The notes beneath the pieces were generated by a model. The model saw nothing but the letters and a program-made list of their open reading frames with translations. It did not search any database and was not told where the DNA came from. A stretch of DNA of 63,173 nt from an uncultured Bacteroidales bacterium (lineage in GTDB: Bacteria; Bacteroidota; Bacteroidia; Bacteroidales; Paludibacteraceae): NCBI GenBank assembly GCA_900542355.1, contig UQNE01000015.1:1-63173 (forward strand), given 5' to 3'. This document shows, in pieces, positions 25,429 through 34,347 of the stretch. The position numbers and the translations under genes are program-made. Positions within the stretch are counted from its first letter, which is position 1; the number at the start of each line of letters is the position of its first letter.

Positions 25429-25445
25429 ACAATCCCCCGCAACCG

Positions 25446-26546
25446 ATGGAGATACTGGATAAAATAGAAGGGCTGGAGGCCAAGTTCCACGAGGTCAGTC
25501 TGCTCATTACCGACCCCGCCGTGATAGCCGACCAAGCCCGATATGTGCGCCTCAATCGTGAGTATCACGACTTGGAGCGTGTCTTGGGCGCAACCGAGAA
25601 GTACAAAAAAGCACTCAACAACCTCAACGAGGCAAAGCAACTCTTTTTCAACGAGACCGACCCCGAACTTAAGGAGATGGCGCGTGCCGAGATCGACGAA
25701 CTCGAGCCACAGATACCTAAGTTGGAAGAGAAGGTCAAACTGATGCTCTTGCCCCAAGACCCCGAGGATAGCAAGAATGTGGTTATGGAGATCCGTGGCG
25801 GTACGGGTGGTGATGAGGCGGCATTGTTTGCAGGCGACCTATTTAGAATGTACACCAAGTATTTTGAGTTGCACGGCTTCAAATATACGGTTTCTTCGTT
25901 CTCCGAAGGGGCTGTGGGCGGATACAAAGAGATTATATTCAATGTTACGGGGCAGAATGTGTATGGTACGCTCAAGTATGAATCGGGTGTCCATCGCGTG
26001 CAGCGTGTGCCTGCCACCGAGACTCAAGGACGGGTGCATACTTCAGCGGCTACGGTGGCTGTCCTACCCGAGGCTGATGAGTTTGAAGTACATATCAACG
26101 AGGGCGAGATCAAATGGGAGACATTCCGAAGCGGCGGTGCCGGCGGACAGAATGTAAACAAGGTAGAGTCGGGTGTGCGCTTGCGATACAACTGGAAGAA
26201 CCCCAACACCGGCGAGGTGCAAGAGATACTCATCGAGTGTACCGAGACGCGCGACCAGCCTAAGAATAAGGAGCGCGCCCTCGCGCGCCTGCGTACTCAA
26301 ATCTACGACAAGGAGCACCAAAAGTATATCGATGACATTGCTGCCCGCCGCAAGACGATGGTCTCCACGGGCGACCGTTCCGCTAAGATTCGCACCTACA
26401 ACTACCCCCAAGGGCGTATCACCGACCATCGTATCGGCTACACGGTGTACAACCTGCAAGCCTTTATGGACGGCGACATCCAAGGCGTCATCGATGCTCT
26501 GCAAGTGGCAGAGAACGCCGAGCGTATGAAAGAGAGTGAACTATAG
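25446..26546 (+). CDS. prfA: Peptide chain release factor 1
   Basis: 366 residues. It contains the RF1 stop-codon recognition motif PAT in RVPATETQGRVHTSAA, and the catalytic GGQ (residues about 233-235) in SGGAGGQNVNKVESG. It reads UAA and UAG and releases the peptide. The PAT motif and the full-length N-terminal domain rule out RF2 and RF3. Confidence 0.96.
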   Translation: MEILDKIEGLEAKFHEVSLLITDPAVIADQARYVRLNREYHDLERVLGATEKYKKALNNLNEAKQLFFNETDPELKEMARAEIDELEPQIPKLEEKVKLMLLPQDPEDSKNVVMEIRGGTGGDEAALFAGDLFRMYTKYFELHGFKYTVSSFSEGAVGGYKEIIFNVTGQNVYGTLKYESGVHRVQRVPATETQGRVHTSAATVAVLPEADEFEVHINEGEIKWETFRSGGAGGQNVNKVESGVRLRYNWKNPNTGEVQEILIECTETRDQPKNKERALARLRTQIYDKEHQKYIDDIAARRKTMVSTGDRSAKIRTYNYPQGRITDHRIGYTVYNLQAFMDGDIQGVIDALQVAENAERMKESEL

Positions 26547-26660
26547 CATACCAATGCACACTCTATTGCACAGACCTACACAATATGTTCTGCAAATCTT
26601 ACATTCGCATTAGGATAGCATAAATCTGCATAACATCTATGTGACATATACGAGTATCAG

Positions 26661-26694
26661 AAACGCCGATTGGGGAACTAATCGGCGTTTTTTG
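26661..26694 (+). terminator. Terminator of ffh-prfA
   Basis: AAACGCCGATT (26661-26671) and AATCGGCGTTT (26680-26690) form an 11-bp perfect stem followed by TTT. Confidence 0.92.
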
Positions 26695-26849
26695 TTTCTT
26701 TTTTTGCGCTTTATGGGTTTGGTCGGTTCTATCCGTTGCTTCTCTTTGGATACTATCCAATCGATACTAAAATCGTACAGATAGCGTGTTTTAGGGCTAT
26801 TTTGCCATAATTGCGTCAGTTTTTCCACATAGTTCTCGATATTATGCTG

Positions 26850-26857
26850 TACCTTTG
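26850..26857 (+). promoter_or_regulatory. -7 element of the hexuronate operon promoter
   Basis: TACCTTTG lies 73 nt before the uxaC ATG. No TTTG is found at the expected -33 distance, which may indicate an activator-dependent promoter. Confidence 0.6.
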
Positions 26858-26930
26858 CAGCGTTGAAATATGCAAAGTAGAGTTTGCAAACTTGACAATA
26901 GAACAACAAAACCATATAAAACTCAACACA

Positions 26931-28346
26931 ATGAAATCATTTATGGATAAGGACTTCTTGTTGCAGACCGAGACTGCACAAGAACTCTATCATGAGCATG
27001 CGGCTAAAATGCCTATTATCGACTACCACTGCCATCTCATCCCGCAGATGGTGGCAGAGAACAAGCGTTTTGAGTCGATTGCACAGATTTGGCTGATGGG
27101 CGACCACTACAAATGGCGTGCAATGCGCTCCAACGGAATAGATGAGCGTTACTGCACAGGTAAGGATACTACCGACTGGGAGAAATTTGAGAAATGGGCA
27201 GAGACCGTACCTTACACTTTCCGCAACCCGCTTTACCACTGGACTCACCTCGAACTCAAGACGGCTTTTGGTATAGAGAAACGCCTCAATCCGGAGACGG
27301 CTCGTGAGATTTACGACGAGTGCAACCATCAGATTGCCACCGACCCTAAGTTCTGTCCGCGCGGTATGATGGAGCATTACCATGTAGAGATCGTCTGCAC
27401 CACCGACGACCCAGCTGATTCGCTCGAATGGCATAAGGTAGTGGCTGCTGACCCCACCTGCAAAACGCGTATGCTCCCCGCTTGGCGTCCCGATGCAGCA
27501 ATGAACATCGAGGCGGCTACTTGGAAAGCCTATATCGAGCGTCTCTCGCAGGTAAGCGGAGTGGAAATCCGTTCGTTTGCCGACCTTACCGACGCGCTCC
27601 AAAAACGCCACGATTTCTTCCAATCGATGGGCTGCCGCTTGTCGGATCACGGTATCGAGGAGTTCTACGATGAGCCTTATACCGAGGCTGAGATTGACGC
27701 TATTATGGATAAGGCACTTGCCGGCAAAACGCTGAGCGTCAGTGAGATCCGTCAGTACAAGCACGCTTTCTTGCATACGCAGGCGGAGATGGACTATGCA
27801 GCCGGTTGGACGCAGCAGTACCACTACGGGGCTATCCGCAACAACAATACCAAGATGTTCCAACTGCTCGGTGCAGACACCGGTTTCGACTCGATTGGTG
27901 AGTTCACTACGGCAAAAGCCATGGCGCACTTCCTCGATGAGATGAATATGGAGGGCAAATTGGCAAAGACTATCCTCTACAACCTCAATCCTTGCGCTAA
28001 TGAGGTGATTGCCACTATGTTGGGCAACTTCCAAGACGGCTCTGTAGCAGGTAAGATTCAGTTCGGTTCGGGCTGGTGGTTCCTCGACCAAAAGGACGGT
28101 ATGGAGAAGCAGATGATGGCACTCTCTAACCTCGGTTTGCTGAGCCGTTTTGTAGGAATGCTCACCGATAGCCGTTCCTTCCTCAGTTACCCGCGCCACG
28201 AGTACTTCCGTCGTACACTGTGTAATATCCTCGGCAATGATGTAGAGAATGGTATGATTCCTTACACAGGTTACGAGAAAGCACGCCTCCAACAGATGGT
28301 GGAGGATATTTGCTACAACAACGCTAAAAACTATTTCAATTTCTAA
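26931..28346 (+). CDS. uxaC: Uronate (glucuronate/galacturonate) isomerase
   Basis: 471 residues from the ATG at 26931 (MKSFMDKDFLLQTETAQELY); the open frame runs further upstream but crosses the promoter. Amidohydrolase-fold motif IIDYHCHLIPQ supplies the metal His pair, and CTTDDPADSLEWH and SYPRHEYFRR are typical of the UxaC family. It converts D-glucuronate to D-fructuronate and D-galacturonate to D-tagaturonate. First gene of the hexuronate cluster. Confidence 0.96.
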   Translation: MKSFMDKDFLLQTETAQELYHEHAAKMPIIDYHCHLIPQMVAENKRFESIAQIWLMGDHYKWRAMRSNGIDERYCTGKDTTDWEKFEKWAETVPYTFRNPLYHWTHLELKTAFGIEKRLNPETAREIYDECNHQIATDPKFCPRGMMEHYHVEIVCTTDDPADSLEWHKVVAADPTCKTRMLPAWRPDAAMNIEAATWKAYIERLSQVSGVEIRSFADLTDALQKRHDFFQSMGCRLSDHGIEEFYDEPYTEAEIDAIMDKALAGKTLSVSEIRQYKHAFLHTQAEMDYAAGWTQQYHYGAIRNNNTKMFQLLGADTGFDSIGEFTTAKAMAHFLDEMNMEGKLAKTILYNLNPCANEVIATMLGNFQDGSVAGKIQFGSGWWFLDQKDGMEKQMMALSNLGLLSRFVGMLTDSRSFLSYPRHEYFRRTLCNILGNDVENGMIPYTGYEKARLQQMVEDICYNNAKNYFNF

Positions 28347-28397
28347 ATAATATGGAGAGGGCGGCACTCGTGTGTTGTCCTCTCCTTATTGCTTTTG

Positions 28398-29192
28398 ATG
28401 AGGCGTCGTTTCTCTTTCTTTCTGTTGCTTTTGAATGTTGCATCGTGTGTGGCAGCACAGGGAGTGTCCCCGAGTTGCACCATAGATACCATAGCCAAGA
28501 ATGGTTGCACGGTTACTTGGTATCGTCCGGATGGTGGTTTTGAGGTGATACACTATTCCGTATTCGATACCACCGACTGGAAAAGCAGCAAAAACAAAAG
28601 GGAAGGTGAGTCGATTGCATATCGTTCGGACAGCACCATAGCCTGCCGAAAGACCTATCATAATGATAAGTTGGACGGCAGAACTACTTGGTATTACCAT
28701 AGCGGAGAGCCTTATACTTTGCTCTATTATAAAAAAGGAACACTTAAGAAGGTAGAGAACTACTACCGCAACGGACAACTGAAACGCATAGAACACTACA
28801 AGAAACAATGGCAAAGTCTTGGCGGGCAATGCTTTGATTCTTTAGGCGTAGAAGTTGATTTTACTCCGTTTCGCATAGACCCGCAGTTTGTGGGAGGAGA
28901 GGAGGCTCTGCGCTTGTACATATTATCTAAGATATATTGTCCGCCTACTGTTACTGAACAATGTGTAACCATAGTGTCTTTTTCAATAGATAAAGAAGGT
29001 TATCCGACGGAAGTAAAGATGTATAAATCAAGCGGGTACGAGTATCTTGATAAACAAGCCGTTCGTGTCGTTTGGAATATGCCGCCTTGGATACCCGGCA
29101 CATTGGATGGTCGGGTGCAAAACCTTCAAATGCGATTGCCTATCAAATGGTATCCCTCTACCAAAGAGGAAATCACCAAAAGCAAGAAATAA
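28398..29192 (+). CDS. Secreted protein with MORN-like repeats and TonB-type C-terminus
   Basis: About 264 residues from the ATG at 28398. N-terminal signal-type segment (RRRFSFFLLLLNVASCVAAQ). The middle (about 70-140) has YwqK/MORN-like repeats (KLDGRTTWYYHSGEPYTLLY, NYYRNGQLKRIEHYK). The last ~100 residues resemble the TonB C-terminal domain (FVGGEEALRLYI, VTIVSFSIDKEGYPTEVKMY, DKQAVRVVWNMPPWIPG). Such TonB-C proteins without an inner-membrane anchor are common in Bacteroidota, with unclear roles. It sits between uxaC and kdgK, although it has no evident part in sugar breakdown. Confidence 0.8.
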   Translation: MRRRFSFFLLLLNVASCVAAQGVSPSCTIDTIAKNGCTVTWYRPDGGFEVIHYSVFDTTDWKSSKNKREGESIAYRSDSTIACRKTYHNDKLDGRTTWYYHSGEPYTLLYYKKGTLKKVENYYRNGQLKRIEHYKKQWQSLGGQCFDSLGVEVDFTPFRIDPQFVGGEEALRLYILSKIYCPPTVTEQCVTIVSFSIDKEGYPTEVKMYKSSGYEYLDKQAVRVVWNMPPWIPGTLDGRVQNLQMRLPIKWYPSTKEEITKSKK

Positions 29193-29227
29193 CAAGCAAA
29201 ACTAAACAACATTACTACTAATAAATC

Positions 29228-30250
29228 ATGGCAAAAATTGTTACTTTGGGCGAGATTATGCTTCGCCTTTCACCGAATGGCAACGACCGTTTCATTCAAA
29301 CAGAGAGTTTTCGTATCATCCCGGGTGGCGGTGAGGCCAATGTGGCTATCTCTTGCGCCAATTTCGGGCACGATGCGTATTTCGTAAGCAAACTGCCGAA
29401 GCATGAGATTGGTCAGATTGCCGTCAATGCATTGCGTCGCTATGGCGTGAATACCGAGTTTGTGGCTCGTGGTGGCGACCGTGTAGGTCTCTACTATGCC
29501 GAGACGGGCGCTTCTATGCGTCCTTCTAAGGTTATCTACGACCGTGCTCACTCCGCTATCGCAGAGGCAGACCCCTCCGATTTTGATTTCGATGCAATTA
29601 TGGAAGGTGCGCAGTGGTTCCACTGGAGCGGTATCACCCCCGCTATCTCCGATAAGGCTGCCGAACTGACTCGCTTGGCTTGTGAAGCCGCTAAACGCCA
29701 CGGCGTAACCGTTTCGGTGGACCTCAACTTCCGCAAGAAACTCTGGACGAGCGAGAAAGCCATCTCTGTAATGCGTCCGCTGATGAAATATGTAGATGTA
29801 TGTATCGGCAATGAGGAAGATGCACAACTCTGCCTCGGCTTCAAGCCCGATGCAGATGTAGAGGGCGGTCAGACCAACGCCGAGGGCTACGAAGGTATCT
29901 TCCGTCAGATGCAGCAAGAGTTCGGCTTCAAGTATGTCGTTTCTACGCTCCGTGAGAGTTATTCGGCTACCTTCAATGGTTGGAAAGCCCTCATCTACAA
30001 CGGCAAAGAGTTCTACCAATCGAAACGCTACGAGATCAATCCTATCATCGACCGTGTAGGCGGTGGCGACTCGTTCTCGGGCGGTTTGATCCATGGTTTG
30101 CTCACCAAGAAGACACAAGGCGAGGCATTGGAGTTTGCTGTGGCTGCCAGCGCACTGAAACATACTATCAACGGTGATTTCAACCTCGTTTCGGTAGAGG
30201 AAGTAGAGGCTCTTGCCGGAGGTAACGCCAATGGCCGTGTACAACGATAA
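29228..30250 (+). CDS. kdgK: 2-keto-3-deoxygluconate kinase (PfkB family)
   Basis: 340 residues. The PfkB sugar-kinase fold is shown by the N-terminal PGGGEANVAISCANFG and the catalytic anion-hole motif RVGGGDSFSGG. With uxaC and eda beside it, the substrate is most likely 2-keto-3-deoxygluconate, phosphorylated at C6. It is about 20 nt from eda. Confidence 0.92.
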   Translation: MAKIVTLGEIMLRLSPNGNDRFIQTESFRIIPGGGEANVAISCANFGHDAYFVSKLPKHEIGQIAVNALRRYGVNTEFVARGGDRVGLYYAETGASMRPSKVIYDRAHSAIAEADPSDFDFDAIMEGAQWFHWSGITPAISDKAAELTRLACEAAKRHGVTVSVDLNFRKKLWTSEKAISVMRPLMKYVDVCIGNEEDAQLCLGFKPDADVEGGQTNAEGYEGIFRQMQQEFGFKYVVSTLRESYSATFNGWKALIYNGKEFYQSKRYEINPIIDRVGGGDSFSGGLIHGLLTKKTQGEALEFAVAASALKHTINGDFNLVSVEEVEALAGGNANGRVQR

Positions 30251-30270
30251 TCATAAAGCAATAGATAATT

Positions 30271-30936
30271 ATGGCAAAGTTTGATAAGTTGGCTGTAATG
30301 GCCAAGATAGGTGAGACGGGTATGGTACCTGTCTTCTACAACAAGGACTTGGCTCTCTGCAAGAATGTAGTAAAGGCTTGCTACGAGGGCGGTGTTCGTG
30401 CTTTCGAGTTTACCAACCGTGGTGATTTTGCACACGAGATATTCGGTGAGTTGGTTAAGTGGGCTGCTACGGAATGCCCCGAGTTGGCTCTCGGTGTAGG
30501 TTCTGTAGTAGATGCACCTACGGCTGCGCTCTATATCCAACTGGGTGCCTGCTTTGTGGTAGGTCCGTTGTTCAACCCCGAGATTGCACCGGTATGCAAC
30601 CGTCGTCTGATCCCTTACTGCCCGGGTTGCGGTACGGTATCGGAGATCGGCAAAGCGCAAGAACTCGGTTGCGACCTTACCAAGTTGTTCCCCGGCGATG
30701 TCTATGGTCCGAATATGGTGAAGGGTCTCAAAGCCCCGATGCCGTGGTCGAAGATTATGGTTACCGGCGGTGTGGCACCTGAGAAAGAGAACCTCGAAAA
30801 ATGGTTCAAAGCAGGTGTTTACTGCGTGGGAATGGGCTCTAAGTTGTTCCCCAAAGAGGTGATAGCCGCTGCCGACTGGGCATATATCACCAACAAATGC
30901 AAAGAGTGTCTTGAGGTAATCAAGGCCGCTCGATAA
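30271..30936 (+). CDS. eda: KDPG (2-keto-3-deoxy-6-phosphogluconate) aldolase
   Basis: 221 residues. The class I aldolase segment LTKLFPGDVYGP has the Schiff-base Lys; the catalytic Glu is in AFEFTNRGD; phosphate-binding VTGGVAPEKENLEKW follows. It splits KDPG into pyruvate and glyceraldehyde 3-phosphate, the last step after KdgK. Confidence 0.94.
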   Translation: MAKFDKLAVMAKIGETGMVPVFYNKDLALCKNVVKACYEGGVRAFEFTNRGDFAHEIFGELVKWAATECPELALGVGSVVDAPTAALYIQLGACFVVGPLFNPEIAPVCNRRLIPYCPGCGTVSEIGKAQELGCDLTKLFPGDVYGPNMVKGLKAPMPWSKIMVTGGVAPEKENLEKWFKAGVYCVGMGSKLFPKEVIAAADWAYITNKCKECLEVIKAAR

Positions 30937-30944
30937 GTAATACC

Positions 30945-30990
30945 AAACCGTCCCCGCCTCTCCTTATATATTAAGAGGGTGGGGAGGTTT
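30945..30990 (+). other. Intercistronic hairpin between eda and exuT
   Basis: AAACC, TCCCC and CCTCT (30945-30961) pair with AGAGG, GGGGA and GGTTT (30974-30990), with small bulges. There is no T-run, so it is more likely an mRNA-processing or stability element than a terminator. Confidence 0.55.
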
Positions 30991-31004
30991 CTAAAAACAC
31001 ATCT

Positions 31005-32456
31005 ATGTCAACACAAACAAAACTTATGACCAACTGGCGTTGGTGGTTATGCTCGCTGCTCTTTGTGGCTACTACCATTAATTATCTTGATCGCCAGGTT
31101 CTATCCCTCACCTACGAGGAGTTTATCAAACCGGAATTCCACTGGACTGATGACCACTATGGTACCATCACCAGTCTATTCTCTATATTCTATGCTATCG
31201 CTTGCTTGTTCGCAGGTAAGTTCGTCGATTGGATGGGCACCAAGAAGGGCTATATGATTGCCATCGGTGTTTGGTCGGCAGGCGCATGTATGCATGCGGC
31301 TTGCGGTTGGGCTACCGCGCATATCGAAGGCTTAGGCAGTGTAGAGGCTATGCGTGCCGTAGAGGCAGGGTCAAATGTAGCCTTAGCCGTGGCGACCACT
31401 TCGGTCTATCTGTTCCTGCTATGCCGAGGAATCTTGGCGCTTGGTGAGGCGGGCAACTTCCCCGCTGCTATCAAGGTTACGGCAGAGTATTTTCCTAAGA
31501 AAGACCGTGCTTTTGCCACCTCGCTCTTCAATGCAGGTGCGTCGGTAGGCGCATTGGCTGCACCGCTCTGCATCCCGCCTTTGGCTAAGCACTTAGGTTG
31601 GGAGATGGCGTTTATCATCATTGGTGCGCTCGGTTTTATTTGGATGTTCTTCTGGCAGTTTATGTACGACAAGCCGGAGAAAAGCAAGCATGTGAATGCT
31701 GCCGAATTGGCATATATCCACCAGGACGATGCTGCTGAGGCGGCAGGCGACAAGGCACAGTCCGCTACCGAGGAGAAGGCCATCCCGATGTATAAGTGCT
31801 TCGGCTATAAGCAGACTTGGGCGTTTATCGCCGGTAAGTTCTTTACCGACGGTGTATGGTGGTTCTTCCTTTTCTGGGCACCGTCGTACTTCCAAAACCA
31901 GTTCGGCTACAAGGCTTCGAGTCCTATGGGACAAGCCCTTATCTTTACCCTCTATGCTATCGTTACCGTTATCTCTATATTCGGCGGTTATCTGCCTAAG
32001 TTGTTCGTAGAGAAACGCGGTATGGAGCCGTATAGCGGCCGAATGTTGTCGATGTTGCTCTTTGCTTTCTTCCCGATGGTAGCCTTGTTGGCTCAGCCGC
32101 TCGGTGCGTTTAGCGCATGGTGGCCCGCTATCTTGATTGGCTTGGCAGGTGCAGGACACCAGGCTTGGTCTGCCAACCTGTTCTCTACCGTAGGCGATAT
32201 GTTCCCAAAATCAACCATCGCTACCATCACGGGTATCGGTGCTATGGCAGGCGGTATCGGTTCGATGATTATCCAAAAGACCGCCGGTAAACTCTTTACC
32301 TATGCAGAGACCGCAGGCGATGCATTCCAATTCCTCGGTTTCACGGGTAAACCCGCAGGCTATTTTATTATGTTCTGCTTCTGCGGTTTGGCTTATCTGA
32401 TTGCTTGGTCGATTATGAAAGCCCTTGTGCCGAAGTACAGTCCTATCAAAGGTTAA
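31005..32456 (+). CDS. exuT: Hexuronate MFS transporter (ExuT-like)
   Basis: 483 residues, about 12 membrane helices. The N-terminal motif NWRWWLCSLLFVATTINYLDRQVLSL is the anion:cation symporter signature of the ExuT/UhpC group, with GKFVDWMGTKKGY in the first loop and GILALGEAGNFPAAIK in helix 4. Import of glucuronate or galacturonate is the natural assignment from the neighbours. It ends with a good terminator. Confidence 0.92.
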   Translation: MSTQTKLMTNWRWWLCSLLFVATTINYLDRQVLSLTYEEFIKPEFHWTDDHYGTITSLFSIFYAIACLFAGKFVDWMGTKKGYMIAIGVWSAGACMHAACGWATAHIEGLGSVEAMRAVEAGSNVALAVATTSVYLFLLCRGILALGEAGNFPAAIKVTAEYFPKKDRAFATSLFNAGASVGALAAPLCIPPLAKHLGWEMAFIIIGALGFIWMFFWQFMYDKPEKSKHVNAAELAYIHQDDAAEAAGDKAQSATEEKAIPMYKCFGYKQTWAFIAGKFFTDGVWWFFLFWAPSYFQNQFGYKASSPMGQALIFTLYAIVTVISIFGGYLPKLFVEKRGMEPYSGRMLSMLLFAFFPMVALLAQPLGAFSAWWPAILIGLAGAGHQAWSANLFSTVGDMFPKSTIATITGIGAMAGGIGSMIIQKTAGKLFTYAETAGDAFQFLGFTGKPAGYFIMFCFCGLAYLIAWSIMKALVPKYSPIKG

Positions 32457-32476
32457 TAAATAGTGATATGCAAGAG

Positions 32477-32507
32477 AGGTTGATTCCGTTGTGAGTCAAC
32501 CTTTTTT
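32477..32507 (+). terminator. Terminator of the hexuronate operon
   Basis: AGGTTGA (32477-32483) and TCAACCT (32496-32502), followed by TTTTT, 20 nt after the exuT stop. Confidence 0.85.
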
Positions 32508-32566
32508 GTATATCTTTATCGGCTCTATAATCTATTTTAGCACGATTTTTGTTGCTACCACATCTG

Positions 32567-34039
32567 ATGATACAAGAACAAGAGATATTGCGTAGGCGTG
32601 ATATGCGGGATGTGTTTACTTTCACTATCGACCCCGCTGACGCCAAAGATTTTGATGATGCCCTGTCGTTCGCTCATACCGACGACGGCTTGTTGCAGAT
32701 AGGTGTTCACATAGCCGATGTAACCCACTATGTGAAGCCCGGTTCGGATATTGACGACGAGGCGTATCGCCGTGGAACGAGCGTTTATCTGGTGGACCAT
32801 GTTGAGCCGATGTTGCCGGAGGAGTTGTGCAATTTTCTATGCTCGCTTCGCCCGAACGAGGAAAAACTCTGTATGTCGGTTATCTTTTCGATGACGCCCG
32901 AGGGCGAGGTGAAGAAAGCCAAACTATGCCGCACCGTGATTTGCTCCAATGCGCGTCTTAACTACGATGAGGCAGAGCAGATTATTGAGGGCAAGGCGGA
33001 GAAAGAGTATGCCCCCGCTTTGGTGGAGGCTATCCTGACGCTCAACGATGTAGCCAAATGCTTGCGCCGTAAGCGTTTCGCAGAAGGCTCGCTCTACTTG
33101 GAGCAGGACGAGATGCATTTCCGATTAGACGAGGAGGGCGAACCGATAGAGATTTATTTCGAGAAACCCAACGATGCACACCACTTGATAGAAGAGTTTA
33201 TGCTGCTTGCCAATCGCACTGTAGCCACTATGGTCGGCAAGAAACCGTTTGTCTATCGTATCCACGATAAACCCGATAAAGACAAACTAAAAGAACTGGG
33301 CGAGTTTAAGAAGCGTATGGGCGATAAGGTGCAACCGCAAGTGATAGAGATACTTACGGTGCGTGCTATGGCAAAGGCGGTCTATTCGACGCACAACATC
33401 GGGCATTATGGTCTGGCGTTCTCCCACTACACCCATTTCACTTCGCCTATCCGACGCTATCCCGATATGCTGGTGCATCGCCTGCTCGATAAGTATATCT
33501 TGAGCGGCAAAGGCGAGAGTTGGTCGCTTGAGGAATTGGAAGAGATGGCTCGCCATTGTACCGATATGGAGATACAGGCGCAGACGGCGGAGCGCGATTC
33601 TATCAAGGAGTATCAAGCCCGCTGGATGCATAAGTTCGTGGGGGAGGAGTTTGACGGACATATATCCGGCGTAACGGACTTTGGTATGTTTGTGCAGATC
33701 GATGAGAACCGCTGCGAGGGGCTTATTCGTATGAATGCGATACGCCGTGGCGAGTATATGCAGTATGACGAGAAGAACTATCGCCTGATAGCGGCTCGGT
33801 CGGGGGAGACTTTTACCTTAGGTGATCCGCTGCGTGTGCGTGTGGTGCGTGCCGATGCCGAGAAACGGCAAGTCGATTTTATCCTTGCCGATGAGGCAGA
33901 CAAGCAGCAGCCTGCTACGCCTAAGACCACAAAACCGAGACGCAACACTAGGGATTCCCGAACAAAAGGCTCCAAAACAAGGGCACCCAAGCCAAAGACA
34001 TCATCCGGGAAACGCCGCCCGCGTATCTCTAAGAAGTAG
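32567..34039 (+). CDS. RNase R-like exoribonuclease lacking the N-terminal cold-shock domains
   Basis: About 490 residues from the ATG at 32567. It begins directly at the RNB catalytic domain: RRRDMRDVFTFTIDPADAKD, with the four metal Asp residues at D22, D28, D30 and D31, then GVHIADVTHYVKPG, HFTSPIRRYPDMLVHR, and a C-terminal S1 domain (EEFDGHISGVTDFGMFVQID) with a Lys/Arg-rich tail. In full-length RNase R, about 250 residues (helix-turn-helix plus two cold-shock domains) precede this point. Here the exuT terminator and only 60 nt of spacer precede it. It may be a natural short form or a 5'-truncated paralogue. The catalytic part looks intact, so it is probably not a dead pseudogene. Confidence 0.85.
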   Translation: MIQEQEILRRRDMRDVFTFTIDPADAKDFDDALSFAHTDDGLLQIGVHIADVTHYVKPGSDIDDEAYRRGTSVYLVDHVEPMLPEELCNFLCSLRPNEEKLCMSVIFSMTPEGEVKKAKLCRTVICSNARLNYDEAEQIIEGKAEKEYAPALVEAILTLNDVAKCLRRKRFAEGSLYLEQDEMHFRLDEEGEPIEIYFEKPNDAHHLIEEFMLLANRTVATMVGKKPFVYRIHDKPDKDKLKELGEFKKRMGDKVQPQVIEILTVRAMAKAVYSTHNIGHYGLAFSHYTHFTSPIRRYPDMLVHRLLDKYILSGKGESWSLEELEEMARHCTDMEIQAQTAERDSIKEYQARWMHKFVGEEFDGHISGVTDFGMFVQIDENRCEGLIRMNAIRRGEYMQYDEKNYRLIAARSGETFTLGDPLRVRVVRADAEKRQVDFILADEADKQQPATPKTTKPRRNTRDSRTKGSKTRAPKPKTSSGKRRPRISKK

Positions 34040-34145
34040 GTTATGCGCCGTTAATGAACATATAATTGCCATGTAATTAGACATGTAATTTAGAGAAACC
34101 CTTTCAAGTCCCATTCGGAGGAGGGGCAGAAAAGGCGTATCAACA

Positions 34146-34182
34146 AAAAGAGAGTGTCCGCAAGTTGCAGGCACTCTCTTTT
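34146..34182. terminator. Bidirectional terminator between the RNase and tatC genes
   Basis: AAAAGAGAGTG (34146-34156) pairs with CACTCTCTTTT (34172-34182). The ends supply T-runs in both directions, fitting its place between two converging transcripts. Confidence 0.88.
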
Positions 34183-34234
34183 CATTTTTCTATTGTATAG
34201 GGCTTTTCTCTATCTTTTTGCTAAACCGACTGTG

Positions 34235-34305
34235 AGCCGTTTTTGTCGAGACCTTGTCGAGACCTCATCGAGACCTAAGGTGCAGTATGCCAAATATCAT
34301 TTTGT
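34235..34305. repeat. Dispersed intergenic repeat, copy 2 (inverted)
   Basis: GTCGAGACC is repeated here and followed by CTCATCGAGACCTAAGG and ATCATTTTG, the reverse complement of the segment at 13903-13960. Confidence 0.7.
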
Positions 34306-34347
34306 TAGTTTTAAGTGCATATTCCTTACAAATTGTAGGTTGCGTGG

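Larger units (their letters stand above)
34040..34347. other. Intergenic region between converging genes
   Basis: 308 nt with a CATGTAATTAGACATGTAAT-type repeat (about 34058-34092), a GGAGGGG half-hairpin (34121), a strong bidirectional terminator (34146-34182) and the inverted TCTCGATGAGG repeat (34235-34305). No gene. Confidence 0.65.

Noticed and set aside
26937..28367. 476-codon open frame on the minus strand
   Set aside because: Antisense to uxaC, which has clear family motifs. No motif on the opposite strand.
28398..29192. True TonB energy transducer with ExbB/ExbD
   Set aside because: No Pro-rich periplasmic spacer and no exbB/exbD nearby. Only the C-terminal domain resembles TonB.
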